Assembly: GCA_009761415.1 (NCBI GenBank)
Contig: QUOL01000005.1
Span: 2,108,001-2,172,000 of the forward strand
Direction: 5' to 3'
Source of the DNA: Sarcomyxa edulis
Taxonomy: Eukaryota; Basidiomycota; Agaricomycetes; Agaricales; Mycenaceae
DNA length: 64,000 bases
The notes below the pieces were generated by a model. That model was not told where the DNA came from. It worked only from the letters and a program-made list of their open reading frames with translations, and did not search any database. Position numbers and translations under genes: made by a program. Positions within the stretch are counted from its first letter, which is position 1. Each line of letters begins with the position of its first letter. Of this stretch, positions 22,542 to 35,832 are shown piece after piece.

Positions 22542-25500
22542 TCAGTCTGACATCAAGCCCAGAGTGGCCAGCATGGCTTTTCGCTATGAGGAGAACTGAT
22601 AGTCAGACCAATGCTCCCATGATGAATATAGTAGCAGACACGTACTTCAGCAGTCATCACGTTATAAACCTCCTTCAAGCCTGGCGTGCCAGGAAGAGAT
22701 GCAGGACGACCTCCAAAACTCGTACCAGATACAGGTCGTTCAGACTTCGACGGCCCAGTTGCAGGGGACACCGCTGATAGGGAGAGACCAGAGGTAGATC
22801 GTGTTCGACGTGGTCCTTTTCGTTCATTGACAGCGATGCCGAGCATATCGTAAAGTTCTTCTTGTGCCTGCACCAATGCCCTCGTCTCAGATGTCGGTGT
22901 CCCATCAGTCGATATGCCTACTCGAGAATCAATCCGTCAGCAAAATTATCTCAGGGCTTGCAGGTGAGATACTTACCCATAGAACTGCTTAATCCACTAG
23001 TAACAATGTCCCCAGGTCTACGACTGGGGATCGGGGGGACAGGAGGGATATCTTCCAGAGAAAATCCTGTTTTAGCTGCAGATTGCAGGCTCGCAGAGGA
23101 CACACTAGCAACAGACGATCGTTGACTTCTTCGAGTACTGGAGGAACGCAGACCAGCTTTCGACACGCGGATACTCGATTTTCGTACGGCCATGACACTG
23201 GATCGTCTCGAAAACCCAGAGTTGGAATTTCTCGGAGAGGCAGGCAAAGAAGTTTCCGCCCGTCCAGTCAAGTGGTCATAATCACTTGCAACGTCTTCCG
23301 CCTGCTTCCACGCTTCATCTCGTTCCGCTTCCAAAGCCTCTACTCGCATGCGAAGAGCTTGCCCGTCGGCGACTTGCTTCAAGAAGCTTGCATTGAGCTT
23401 TCGGAGCGCCATGGCCAGTGCACTAGCTGAATGGACGTCGCATAGGGAAGTTAGCTGCGATATCTGTTCGTCGACGCTATGCAAGTCCTCGGCTGACTGG
23501 TCCAATGCAGCGGAAATCTCGGTTAGCTCTTCTAGCATCCGTGGAACCGAGCCAGAGTTTTCAGGTTCTGAACCGTCGAGAGCGCTAGTCATGGAAGCCA
23601 ATAAGACACCCCGCCTACGGGCTAGCATCTTATATCTCGTCTTGGCATCGGTCCTCTGCATTTCTAGCCGATGCATCTCCTGTGGTATATCGTTATCCAA
23701 AGTCTCCAGGCGCAGCAGCCGTATTGACGAGGCCTCCGCAGATTGACGAATCGCCCTTGATACGATGTTTTGCAGTTGTGATGATGTGAATGTCCATTTC
23801 GCAGCATCCATGGTGTAGCCACGCCACTTCAAAGGAGGCGTCTGAAATCTTGGAGCAGATGTTGAGAGTACCCTCGTCCCGCTTGCAGACCGGTTTATGG
23901 TGTTGCTGGCTTGAGAAGATATCGAACCGTTGCGCTGCCTTAATGCGAGCATGGATGTCGTTGGGAGACCACTTCCTTGTGTACTGGGTCTTCGCGGGCC
24001 TACTGGCAATGGAGGCCGGGTCCGTCTACGGCTCGCGTTTGCGGTGTTTGGAGGCTGATTGGGTCCAATGAGGCTGTCGGATGACCTATTTGTTCCGAAT
24101 CTGTAGTCAGGATCTGGTCCTGAACGACCACCGGTGCTAGGTGTCTGATTATCTGGTGTTTGGTCCTCAGACTGGTTGATAACAGTGTGATATGGAGGAG
24201 GAGCTCCGAGAGGCGAGTCCGGGTGAAGCCCAGCATCGATCTCCAAGGGAATGATGAAGGCTGTCGAAGGCTGAGGTGAAGACGAAGGAGGTGATGGCGG
24301 CAGTATAGGAGCAGGAGCAGGAGGGGACAGAACTAATGGTGGTGGTCGTGTGTAGGAAGGTTGAGGAGACGAGGTATTGTCACGTGGTTCAGTTGACGGC
24401 GAAGGAGAAGGAGCCGATGAAGTGATAGCCGGGATAGGAGTCTGCAACAGTTCAGAACTCGAGTTGGCAGCGTCTGAAGCATTGAATAAGGTGGGAGCCG
24501 GTTTGGTGTGAGAAGAGCTAGGAGAAGAGTTTGCGGGCGTTAGGGGTTCAGTAATGACTGGAAGCTGGATCTGAGGCAATGTTGCAATATCTGACGACGT
24601 TTCCGAGGATTGAGTAGCCCTTGAATACTCTGAGGAGGATTCTTTGCTTGGTGTGGAACTGTATACCGATGCTGCACTGTGAGCCGAGGCTGGTCCATAT
24701 AGTGAAGGAGATGTGCTATAGAGCGAGATGCTCTCAGCCAACGACTCATGTCGAGAATTTGACGGGGGGTCACTTCTCAAAGACGATGGCCCAGCTTCAT
24801 CAGACGCTCTCTCATCTAGAGTAGATGGCGGATTATTGATTCCATCCTTTGCTCCAGATGCTGGAGTTGCTGGAAGAGATTTGTCTCTGAAGCTTCGTTC
24901 AACGACTGGTACACCAATGGGAGTGTCTACCTCCTCATCCGGAGGCGTCAAAAGCATAGAAACGGGTCGAGCATGTGGAAGTGGGTGCTGCGCGAGAGTA
25001 TTGCGGGCCTGATTCATACTTGCCTGCCTAGAATGCCGTGCTCCACGAACAGACGTCGCCGCCCGGGTCAGAAGCACCTGCTGAGCCAAACTAGGCTGGA
25101 TTCCAATTGGAGACGATCCTCCAGGTGTTTGAGGTATTGGCGGTACTATCATACTCATGAATTCTAAATCTCTTTGGGCTGAGGGAGAGATCATGCCACT
25201 AGAAGACCACGTTGGACTGAAAGCGCTCGGAGTCTCTGGGAAGTCTTGACGGATGACGTCACTGTTGCCTGTAGAGGGCGTAGTAGCAACTGGGCTTCCC
25301 GCAAGAGGAGTGACGGTAATATTATACGCTGTGTAGTCTTTCGAGTCGCGAACGACCCTTATGGGACTGGGAGCACTGCCTGAGCGCTGTCGGTTGAATA
25401 TACTATGCACGGGAGGAGGGGCGAGCGGTGCATTAGAAGACGCCAGAGAAGCGAGTGTAGACGTCGAAGTGATCTTGGAGCTACCTGCTACACCATTGGT

Positions 25501-27573
25501 CGGCCGCGAGGGGCGTCGCTGAGCGCTCGAGGAGGACCGATCACGAGAGTTAAAGTGCGGTTGAAATCCAGGCGAATGTGGTGTCTGAGCAGATCTTGGG
25601 CGCTCTCCTATGGGTAAGAGTGGATGACGAGCGTGATTGGACTCGCGAGCCCCTGAAGGACGAGAGTCTGACTGATTACTAGATGATGACCGGTCGAACC
25701 GACCTAAGAAAAAAAGTCAGAATGGCTATCTGACTGACGTACAAGACTAGACAGCGTACCTCCCGTAGAAGAAGAGGAAGATGACGGTGGCGCCCTTCCG
25801 CTCTGAAAGCTACTTCTTGAGTCATTATCACTCTGTCTGTATGGGGTCGGGGGAGACAATTGCGAGCTTGTCTCTTCTGCTATGGGCGAGAACAGAGGCC
25901 TGACATTCTCCGAAGGATCCATAGTATTAGCAAATTCGTAATAGTCGAGGACATTTGCGATGTCTTGAACCGACTGGCCAGATTGACCCGATTGACCCGA
26001 TTGCGCAGACTGCACAGACTGGCCAGACTGGCCAGAGTTTGGGGGTTCGGGTAGTGGCGAGGTAGGAAGAAGGCCCGGGGATGTCAATGCATCGCTGTGC
26101 TGCGGTTCAAAAGAATTGCGTGATTTTGAGGATACAGAAGGTGGATTGAGACTATGACTGGATGCTGAAGCACCCTTTGAGCCATGGATACTCAATTGCT
26201 CTGGGGTCCCAGGAACAGGCGATGTGCCCTCTGAGATTCGAGAAATGCGACGCAAAGCCTGAAGATCAATTGATTCCGGACGGGACCAGCTACGTGGCCT
26301 CGAATATGGCATAGCGTCGTCGGAACTACTTCGCGATGGTATACTGGAGGTACTCGATCGTTTAAACAGGTCTGGGCGTCTCGACTTATCACCACTAGAG
26401 TGACGAGGGGTTCTCGGAGGAATGTACAACAAATCCGCATTGGCAGGCACGGGAGGCACGGGAGGTATACCGTCTCCAGAACCAGGCGTCAAAATTATAG
26501 AACCACCGCTAATGGTACGATCGCGCCAGTAAGGTGAATTCAAGAAGGGATGTTCCCCTCGCGGTAAGGTAGCTGAATCCTGGCGGGTCAGTGGTCCTAC
26601 GGAACCACGGTTATAGCGCGATGCTCGATGGTCGCTAGATAATATGAAGGAATTCGCGATGAGCGCTCTCGCCAGGGTAGTTCCAGAAACAGCGGAAGCA
26701 TCGTCGGCGGAATACTGGGAGTCTGGACGCGAGTCAGTTCGCGATGAAGGATTACCACCCGGCATTCCAGAAGACCTCATGATTTGTACTTTCGGCGCGT
26801 GCATAGCAGAATTCGGTATCTTAATAGGAGCGGGAGCTGGTTTCCTGTAAGCCGCCGGTGAAGGGTCCTATGGCTGTGATCAGCACGGGGAAGTCAGTGG
26901 AACCGAAGAAATGACGAAACTCACGAACGACTTTTTCTCTGGTGACTCCACGAATCTTGGAAACCGCGATGACTGAACAACGAAGTTTAGAAGGAGATAC
27001 GGAGACAACGTCGAATTCACGTACATCCTTCTGGGTTTCCAGATCCACATCCATAACATCCTCCAACGCAAACATAGAACCCTCGTCGTCGTAGCTTTCA
27101 TCACCTGTCAAGTGATCGTCTCCGGTAGCACTGATACTTTGGTCGTCTCTACTCTGCCTCCCGTTCCTATCTTCGCCGACTTCGCTAGCCTTGGCCTTTC
27201 CATTCCTACTACCGCTCGCCCCTCCGTCGCTCCCTTTTATATTCGCCTGGAACTTATCGGGTCGCAGTAGATCCGCGGGAAACCAATCTGGCTCGGGAGA
27301 CAAGTCAATGTCTAACTTTACCACAGGGGACGCGGGCGGTATCGTCGGACTCTTTGGAGGAGCGAAGTACAAGTCTCGAGGGTACGATGATGAGGTAGTC
27401 TGAGACTCCACTTGCGAGAATGGTTGGGAAGGAGGAGACGACTTTTCATTGATATCGATTATCTGCGGAGACGCGTAGAGATGCGGGGCGGGTGGGTCCA
27501 CACGTCGAATGTTATACGATAGTTTGGGAGTTTTGGCCTTGGATTTGAAGTTTTTTCTGTAATTAAAGAACAT
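22542..27573 (-). CDS. Large Ser/Pro-rich disordered protein with C-terminal coiled coil
   Basis: Five exons, 26929-27573, 25760-26867, 22977-25703, 22646-22917 and 22542-22583, close in frame to 1,597 aa. The first two thirds are Ser/Pro/Thr-rich and presumably disordered, with PPVP-type proline motifs that could bind SH3 or profilin. A short minisatellite gives GQSGQSVQSAQSG repeats (25974-26035). Near residues 1170-1420 a helical region rich in Leu, Glu and Arg predicts coiled coils (for example DNDIPQEMHRLEMQRTDAKT and LRMRVEALEAERDEA). A second PPVPPIPSRR motif follows. I recognise no named family; a scaffold in polarity or cytoskeleton is a guess. Intron 1 needs a GTTCGT donor. The first ATG sits inside a ttaattacag sequence that looks like a splice acceptor, so an upstream exon is possible. 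Confidence 0.75.
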
Positions 27574-28898
27574 TATAGTACCGGAAAGACGAAGAAGGAA
27601 AGGATCTGGACGAGTTCAACGGCTCAAAGGCTGAAAAAGGATCAGCGCTCAGCAGACCTGCCGGAGACGAGAAAGGGGATACAAGTAAAAGGACGGGGAA
27701 CACTCAAGGAATACGAAAGGAATAGAGTAGTATCTCACATAGATGGCAACGGGTTCGCACTAGCATCAGTCAAAGTGGATGGCTGTGTCAGGCCCGTTGA
27801 TCTCGCAAGCCAAGATCTCGCGACTCAGACGCGTCCACGCGTGGAAACGCTAAGAAGTGTTCACCGGAGCCCATCATTCATACCGAGTTCATACTACTTG
27901 TCCTAAGTATGTACTTACAGCAAGCAAGCAGTCGATTTCTAAGGAATCCATCATGATGCTATATATAATCATGACTGGAGTCAATGTATATACTTCTAAA
28001 TCCAAACTTGAAGCCTCTACACACAATTCTTGTCAGTGGTGGCAGCTTCAAGCGACGTACGGCATGGCATGTACGGTATGTTGAGCATAGAGATGGGGTT
28101 GTCGTGTGTGGTGTCGACGGATCATGGGGCTATGTTCATTTAGAGAGCATCAAGGGCTATTGATTGGATCACGACACACCGGCGCTTCAGAGTAGACGCT
28201 GAGGCAAGGCCCCTAGGGGTCCGCCCTGCGAGTCGACACTAGAGTTTAGCAGCGCCACAGATTCCAGAATGACGTTCCGACGTCTTTTGATGCAAGAATA
28301 CACAGCCATACCTATGCATACCCATCCTGGCATGTATTGATCTCCAGTATCATGACTGCCAACTCTGACGTTCGTCACGTTTCCCGAAGCTTCGAGCTAG
28401 AGTGGAGTCAGGAGATCATCAAAGAGTCCAAGTCCAGGGAAATAACCAGTGCGCTGGAATACAATGTTCGGCCGAATACTTACTAGCTAGAAGCGGTAGA
28501 CTTGTATGAATTCTGGAACGAATAGGATCTAGACGGCACGGCGGCCAGATTCCTGTGACATCATAGAAATAAGTGAAGCTCAACAGAACATTGTTTCAGG
28601 CAGAACCGAAATGTTTAGGATTGAAGCGAAGCACTGCTGCATTGCCCTCCGAAGTGATCGCATGCGTCTAATTGCTGACGATCTCAACTTGAAGAAACAT
28701 ATGTTCAGTAAATGGAACGAAAATGAATGAAAGGTAGATGAAAGCAAGAGATGAGAGTCTATTGGGCAAAAGTCACCACCTCCATGTGAACGTTTCACGA
28801 ATTTCACCCGAATTTCACCGCAAAGCTCATGCAAGCACGTGACTGTAGTTGCTGTGAGTTGTTGAGTTCAAAGGCTATTGCCGTTAGACGCCCACCGA
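27574..28898. other. Intergenic region, no gene supported
   Basis: Only short unconnected frames are present, such as 63 codons at 28187-28378 (-). It should contain the promoter of the large minus-strand gene ending upstream at 27573 and the 3' flank of the F-box gene. I see no strong repeat. Confidence 0.45.
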
Positions 28899-30515
28899 TC
28901 ATAATCGCGCATCCTCCGAGTTGCCACCTTCTTTCTCGCCGTGATATTCCCCATCCAAACCCTGGCGGCAACACTCGGTGAATCGATTCATAAGATCCAT
29001 GTTCATCACGCCTCCGGCTTCCTGGACTAATCGGACGTACCGGAGGCGTGCGATTCGGGGTCTCGTCTGTGTTTCCGTCCTCTCTTCTCCATCTAGATCG
29101 ACAGCGTTCGTATCCTCCCACCATCGTGATTGGATCATATCACCCAATGCCTCACCATCCACTGTATCGTTCAGCCCCTTGATAGTCAATTTTTGGAGGA
29201 GCGGGCTGAGAGGCTGATTGTTACCCGTTTCCAAGTAGGTAAGCATTTGGCAGAAATGCTCGTCGATGCAGTGGGCACAATACAAGAGCTCGAGCTCAAC
29301 GAGACTTTCCATCGTCAATAATATAGCATGTAGCTCGTCAGATCGAATTGGTGCTCCGTGCAACGTAAGAGAATCCAAAGCAAATCGCGATCGAAACTGA
29401 AAGTCTAGGTATATGTTATGAGGCCAGCCCAACGCCCAGCCCAGCGACCCGTTTTTGACACTGAACCAGAGAGTGAGTTTTGTGAGGGATGGAAGTGTGA
29501 GTGAGGAGAGGACGAATAAAGAACACGATTGGTGCTTGAATACGATTTTGAGGGTGCGTACGTTACGGGCTATGATGATATCGGGAAGTTGAGGTAGCTG
29601 TCTTCCCAATTCGCGATCGAAGGACAAGGTGCAGTCTTCCACATTCGGAAAACTTAGCAAGCAGGGGTTAAGTATGGTCCGGTGTGCCGCAAGAGGACCC
29701 AAGACCAGCTTTTTTGCTGAATCACAGCGAAAAATAGGAATAGGCAGCGGTATTTTCGACTTCCCACCAAAGGTTACCACAAGAGACTGGAGTCGCGGGG
29801 CGTTTATGATTGTTTCGTCGGTCCAAAGTGGATGCTCTTGATCAGTAGCAGAACAGATGTTGAGGTCGAGATGCTCCAAAAGAGGTGTAGGATTCTGCAG
29901 AAGTTCAGAAAAGAGGGTCCCCATCGACTCGGCGCGCACGTCAAGAGTGAGGCTTCGAAGAAATTTGCAATAGGGGACGAGCGCTTCGGTGAAGACCTTT
30001 AAACGACGAAAAGGGACGACCTCGATGGACATGGAGATGTCCCGGGGGAACCTATCGCCTCGGGCTAGCCAGGCCTTGGTAGTGTTTATCAAGTGAGGGT
30101 TTACTCGCATGTAGCTAAACGACACGTCTATGCGGGACCACAATTGAGGTGCCCCAAAAGCTGCCTTCCTCCATAGAATACAAACCTGTGAGAATGACAG
30201 AGGAGCTGCGTTTTCGCGTGGTTGAGGATAATCATCTCCCTCGATGCCAAACTCGAAGATCGCCACGAGGAGTTCGACTGGGAGGTGTCTGACGGGGTTC
30301 AGTAGAGCTCTGTACAGGGCGACATAGTTTAGGAGTGCCAAACGTCGATATTTTTCTTGGCGAGCCCCGTTGTCCACGTCTATAATGTCGAGTTCGCCCT
30401 CAGTAATGAGCATCCGAATCAGGATTCGCTGACGGTCTGTGGGTACGAGGTTTGTCCCGACAAGGGATCGGAGGTGTGAGTGTAACTGGATGTAGACTTT
30501 TGTTGCATTGGACAT
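28899..30515 (-). CDS. F-box-like protein with LRR-type region (basidiomycete expansion)
   Basis: A single open frame of 538 aa is read from the ATG at 30515; further in-frame starts lie upstream, to 30725. I chose 30515 because the downstream N-terminus (MSNATKVYIQLHS) is followed by a conventional helical region. An F-box-like motif, HLPVELLVAIFEFG, sits near residue 80, followed by FSQVCILWRKAAFGAPQLW, typical of basidiomycete F-box proteins. The rest has irregular Leu-rich segments (LRSLTLDVRAES, LEHLDLNICSA, LTKLTLWFS, LVELELLYC) like the LRR fold used to bind substrate. The expected role is substrate adaptor for an SCF ubiquitin ligase. The substrate is unknown. The absence of introns is unlike its neighbours but common for this expanded family. 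Confidence 0.8.
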   Translation of the reverse strand: MSNATKVYIQLHSHLRSLVGTNLVPTDRQRILIRMLITEGELDIIDVDNGARQEKYRRLALLNYVALYRALLNPVRHLPVELLVAIFEFGIEGDDYPQPRENAAPLSFSQVCILWRKAAFGAPQLWSRIDVSFSYMRVNPHLINTTKAWLARGDRFPRDISMSIEVVPFRRLKVFTEALVPYCKFLRSLTLDVRAESMGTLFSELLQNPTPLLEHLDLNICSATDQEHPLWTDETIINAPRLQSLVVTFGGKSKIPLPIPIFRCDSAKKLVLGPLAAHRTILNPCLLSFPNVEDCTLSFDRELGRQLPQLPDIIIARNVRTLKIVFKHQSCSLFVLSSLTLPSLTKLTLWFSVKNGSLGWALGWPHNIYLDFQFRSRFALDSLTLHGAPIRSDELHAILLTMESLVELELLYCAHCIDEHFCQMLTYLETGNNQPLSPLLQKLTIKGLNDTVDGEALGDMIQSRWWEDTNAVDLDGEERTETQTRPRIARLRYVRLVQEAGGVMNMDLMNRFTECCRQGLDGEYHGEKEGGNSEDARL

Positions 30516-33162
30516 ATATTTATACGAGGAGACGATGATGCTTACTACCGATCGTGCCCAACTGCCCATTCGTTCTCCTTCGCGTTTTTCACCATACTGA
30601 CCATTCAGAGCTGAGAGAAATATGTTCTTTATCCATATCGATCTCGACAGGGGAGACCACTGAGGTGATAGAGATGCGAGTTGGACTGTGGGTATCAGAC
30701 AATACCCGGGACACATATGGTACATCGGGAGGGATCTCGATTGAGGCGGGCCCCGAGACTACGGATACTAGTCACTTATTGACGACACCCGAAAACAAGA
30801 TCTGTAAAAATTACGATGCTCTATAAGTACCTGGGGTGGTAAACGAGAATAGAAACGAGGAAAGGACTTGGTGAAGACTTACATGAACGCTTGGGAAGAC
30901 TTTGGAACTATCCAAGTGTTGTCGCGTGCACGTGGGTCCGTCAAACCGAGGTCCGACGGTCTTCAAGCTTCAAGTCTTCCTCCTCACGCAGTCACCAGTT
31001 GTAACCATCCTCCCAGTCGATATTGCGGCTGGCGGCTGTTCTAGCTGTTTTTTTTTGTAGATTCATTTTGCCAGTTTGCATGTATCCTGGCCAATGAGCG
31101 TGCCTCCGTTACGGTGGTCAAAAAGACTTTCAATCCGAAGCCTGACTTGGCCAAGACAGGCTAAGACTTGGCCCTCGGACATCGCTGACTTGTGTAAGTA
31201 ACTCTTCAAGAAGGTAGGTTTGAAGCGGTCTCCAAATCTCCGGATCCCTGCTTGGAGCCAGATATCCATGGTATCGCGCGGTTAGTACTACTGCTGCTCT
31301 GCTTGGGACCTATCTTAATCAGCATCACAGTACAAGGTACGACGGTTCATCTCATCTCAATGTGCCTCTTAATTGATGTACTACCCAACCTCCCCTTGCG
31401 ATGCTATCGTGGGGAGGCTATAATTGCCTAACTTTACTACAAGACTTTGCCTCCCGGGTCCTATGGCCATACCTATAACGAGGTTCGCTCTTCTTGTCTC
31501 GTTAGCACTGATACTAGAGCTGATATTCTGCATTCTAGAATCATACCATAGGCTGCAGCGATTTCTCCGTCTAGTGCAACCATCATTTCTCAGGCTGTCG
31601 ACATCCGGCTCGTCGCTCTTTGCCCAACTATACTTAGAGAAATCACTCAACCTATGACGCCGCTGCATATGCTCTTCACTCTTCACCGACCTTCTCTACT
31701 TCATCATCCACTGCAGAGGCGACTATTCGCTTCAACCTCAACCTTTCCTCTTATTTTCCGGCTCCTTGACAGCCTGCGAAGAGGAACCCCCAAGCTTGGG
31801 GAGCACTATCTCCCCAGTTCTCAAGGAACATGATCTAGGTGCCGTACTGGTCTTTCGATGGTATTGTCGAGAAGCTAGGATCTCTGAAATACTTGCTCGT
31901 CGAAAGCCCTACTAGCCCCTCCACCATTGTCAGCAACATATCTATTCCGGTGCTAACGGAGCATCGAAATGAGCCCATCTTCGTCTTCTATTCCACACAT
32001 GAACCGTCAAGGTATTTTTGGAATCCCTAATAATTCTTCTCATGTTGCAAATTCACCACGCTTACTTGTTTTGACCTTCAGGTAGCAGGCTAGCATACGA
32101 CTTCCACTTGAGACTCTGCTTCAAAGACCACGATACGTCTTCTATCTGATCCTGAATCCACTCCTTGATACCAGCTAACTCCCTTTGTAATTACCTCCAT
32201 CCCACCAATGGCACCATTTTCCGTTGGTCTCTATCGGCAAAAAATGAACTTGAAGCTCCGCCCCATTACTTACATGTTTTGGGGGTCTTCGAAGGTCTTT
32301 GGCGATTCGCCCATCATTTCTCGCCGTAAGACCTTTACCCGATGACTTTCACTACGGCCATGGTACGACAAAAGAGCGTCTATTCGATGTGTGCCAATGG
32401 ACATTGAGCGCGTACATCATCCCATTCCAACAGTCACATTTCACAATATGAGCGCTTTCCATCTGCGGGGTAGAAGCTGCGTCGACCGAGTTCCGATTCG
32501 CGGGGTCGTCGGTCCTCTCTAGATCTGCGTTTAACCCTGGATGGGTCGGAGGAAACAGCGTGCTCCTGCTAGACGATGGCTCGAATCGACGAGCCAACTG
32601 TACTCCAGCACTTCTCAAATACGCTAATCCCCGAATTCATGTCCCTTAATGTTCACCTTCGAAGTTCTTATCCTCCTTCAAGTTTGTTGGTCAAACTTAG
32701 AGTACGAAGCTTGGTTTAGAAGCATTGGGATGCAAGCGGGCATTTGGTCCTGTCTGCTTATGTACCGTTTATAGGCTTTCATTACCCATGCCGTACTAGC
32801 CAATCTGTCGGAAATGCGGTTTCAGTTCGCGTATCTCAAATTCTGATCATTTGCGTCCGGATATTTGGGAGAGAGTCCGAGAGAAAGAACACGTTTCGCG
32901 TTCCCCTCAAGGCCTATAAGTTGAACCCCCCAACGCCAAACGTTCATCTTGAGCCTCGTTTTGACTCTCCTTCGTCGTTCTTCTCATTTATTTTCGACGT
33001 TCAAAGCCTCGGACGAAGCTGCCAAGGCGAGCTTGACATCTATACGCGCAACATTGACACTCTTTACTTCCCCCGCTGCCGTCTCTTTACTGACGAAAAC
33101 CAGTAGCGAGTCGTTCACTCCTTCACACCCTCCTTCTCAAATCCCCCTCTTTTCACAATATA
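30516..33162. other. Gene-poor region of about 2.6 kb
   Basis: No gene closes here. A 77-codon plus-strand frame at 31424-31657 has a strongly hydrophobic segment, and another at 31839-32030 has an LRR-like flavour. Neither has splice partners that I can defend. A perfect 14-bp palindrome (ccccaagcttgggg) lies near 31790-31803. The pieces may be the remains of an F-box-type gene; that is a weak inference. Confidence 0.4.
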
Positions 33163-35832
33163 ATGACTGGTCCTAGTTCGTCCCCAGGGCGTAGATTGCG
33201 TACGAAAACCTCAGATTTATCCGAATTTTTTCGTCATTCACGCCAGAGTGCACCCGAGGACACCAACACTCCACAATCCCCTACAGACGCGCCATTGAAA
33301 CGCCCCGACAGCGCGACCTCTTCCAAAGCCAAACGCAGCAGATTGTCGTTCTTGGGACGCACCAGAAGAAAATCTACCCATTCTGAAGTTGTTCCCCCGC
33401 TGCCAAGTTCGTTCCCGCAGGAGTTGGTCGGGGCACTTCATGCAGAGCCCAACGAGCGCGATGGTCCTTCGTCGTCCAGAGATGGGTGAGTCTTTTTTTG
33501 CCGTTTAACCTTCGTCCGAGCTCTCGGTTCGGTCTTTCCTATTTCGTGAGCTGCGGGGATGCACAATCGAGATTGCCGCGTGGGTGTGGATCTAGGTCTC
33601 AAGGACCGCGTCTCTCAATCCTTCCACCATCGTCCTCCTCATTGCCAACACCAACGAGCACGCCGCCACCTGCAAGCTGAACGGAAGGCGCGAGATATTG
33701 AAGCTTTCATTAATGCCGACATCATTCCCATCATTTTTCATTATATATAATTGATCCCAATTCAGTTGCTCATAAAGTTTACTTGATTATCTAGACACCC
33801 TATTCTAGTCATCTCACCATCCGGTCCTTCAACACCTCCACTCCCGTCAACCCTCCCTCCCATAAATGTATCCTCGCCATCCTTGGGTTCTAAGTTTGCT
33901 GCACATTTTACTCCTGTGAAGCCACGAGCAATTCCACCTCCATTGAAATTATCCTCGCCGCGCAAATCATCTGTCCAGTCTTCAATATACGATGGAGCCT
34001 TGGACTCGCTATCACCCCCAACTCCCAGTCCACGATCATCTTCCTTCGATACCGCGTCCACATCAACTACTAGAACCCTCTCTCCGACTCCCCGGCAAAC
34101 TCAGCCAACAATTACAGTCTCTCTTTCTCCGGCAGAATATCTCGAACAGTTCACAGGATACGAGGATCTTTTCACTTTACCGCCCAATGAGATGCCCACA
34201 TCTACAGTACACGCCCATCTTCCCATTCCTAAATTTGATCATCTCGAGCGATATTCAGATGATGATACAGATACGATGACACCAAGTCCAAGCCCACCGA
34301 ACAGTCCTCGAATGCAGTTCCCGAACCCTCCGGCAAGTAACAACCCCGATTACAAACCTTACCAACGGCAACCTGTGGAAGGTGGACGAGCGTTGGGCCC
34401 TGCGATGAAACTTCGGGCCAATTCGATGAGCAATTCCAAGGAAGAAGATCAAGTTGCCGATAATCATGCATCCTGGACTTCAAGTCAATCACAAAAACAT
34501 CGCACCATTTCGACGATGCCATATCATTCATCAGAAAAATCGTTGTCTTCTCCTACCAGGTCGTGTTTGAAGACTCCATCTGTCACAACATTGATTGGAA
34601 CGCGTCCATCAGCTCCTCCAACCATTCCTCTACCTAGTCCTCCATCTGTGATCCCTTCCCTATCTTCGATACCTACAATTCCATCTATCCAATCGCTTCC
34701 CTCTCGTAGATCTGTGGGCTCGATTGCCTCCACCCCATCCATGCGGCGTCCTCGAGCACATACCATCGCTGCTATCTCGTCCAGTGCAACACGCAGTACA
34801 AACTCTTCTCCGTCACCTCATTCACCCAGGCGAGAGCGATTTGCCGTGCGAGATGACGAAAAATCTGACAAGGAAAATATCGCCAATGCGACACCCGAAC
34901 AACTCCGAGAATCTCTGACAAAACAGTATCAACGCTTCGATGAGCTCGCGAGCTATGTACTGAAAATCACTGAGAAGCATGCGACTGAAAAGACTGCTTT
35001 GGAACAGAAGATTGATGCTATGGAAAAGGAAGCAAAGAGGAGAGAGAAAGAGATCAAAGGTCTTAGATGGCTAGTCATGAACAGTCGCAGTTCAGACGCC
35101 AGTGAGGCAGAGGGTTTGCTCGAAGACACTATATCTCCGTCTTCTAGTTCTGTGGAGTTGGGCAACTTGGGCCGAGGGACGACTCTTTCGGGACGAAGCT
35201 CATCACGCGACTCAACCAGACTCGGCATCCCCGGGTCGGACTCGTTTATGGACCTTTCATCATCACCGAGCGACCTGTCCACGAGAAGGAACCGTACACT
35301 CTCGACGACATCCTCCCACATCCGGGTCGCGAAGGCTGGTTTAGGTCTGGACTTCGTAGTGCCGGATCTACCATACCCTTCCAACATGAAACGATCTTCG
35401 GTTTCATCGTTTTCATCCTCCGCGGCATCCTCCACCTCTTCGTTGTCTCTCCCTGGCCTCACGAGTGCTACAAATACAGTTTCATCTGGACTATCCGCTA
35501 TCCCCGAAGCTACTACTCCCACCCCCGAGTTGCGTCGGGACCCTGTAGTTGCTGCTGTGATCCTCGCTGCTGAAAGCCAACGGGAACGGGAGAATTTGGT
35601 CAAGGAGGAGCGACGAGCGGATCGTGCTCTGCACCATATTTCCACGTCATCGTTGTCTTCTTCGTCTCCTCCGACACCTGGGACATCTGCAGCTGCGTCC
35701 AGTGCGTATGCCAACAACTTGAAGCGAGGACGCCCACCATCTATTGCACAAGTGCTCGATCAATCGCCGACCATGGACGACGTGTTGGATCTACTACGAC
35801 CGTTTGGAGGCCCACCAACCTCCACAACATGA
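33163..35832 (+). CDS. Ser/Pro-rich coiled-coil protein with KEN motif, 786 aa
   Basis: Exon 1 (33163-33485) and exon 2 (33795-35832) join in phase across a 309-nt intron, long for this genome. Both halves are Ser/Thr/Pro-rich with many SP/TP sites, as in CDK or MAPK targets. One coiled coil (about residues 375-450) contains LRESLTKQYQRFDELASYV and EKTALEQKIDAMEKEAKRRE. Just before it is SDKENIAN, a KEN-box-like sequence (34870-34878) of the kind used by APC/C-Cdh1. The C-terminus ends with a conserved-looking helix, MDDVLDLLRPFGGPP. I do not recognise the family. A cell-cycle or polarity role is suggested only by the phospho-sites and KEN motif. Within the long intron a further in-frame stretch (33596-33680) could be an alternative exon. 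Confidence 0.7.

Noticed and set aside
34953..35717. 254-codon minus-strand frame
   Set aside because: It is antisense to the coiled-coil protein and lacks splice or motif support.
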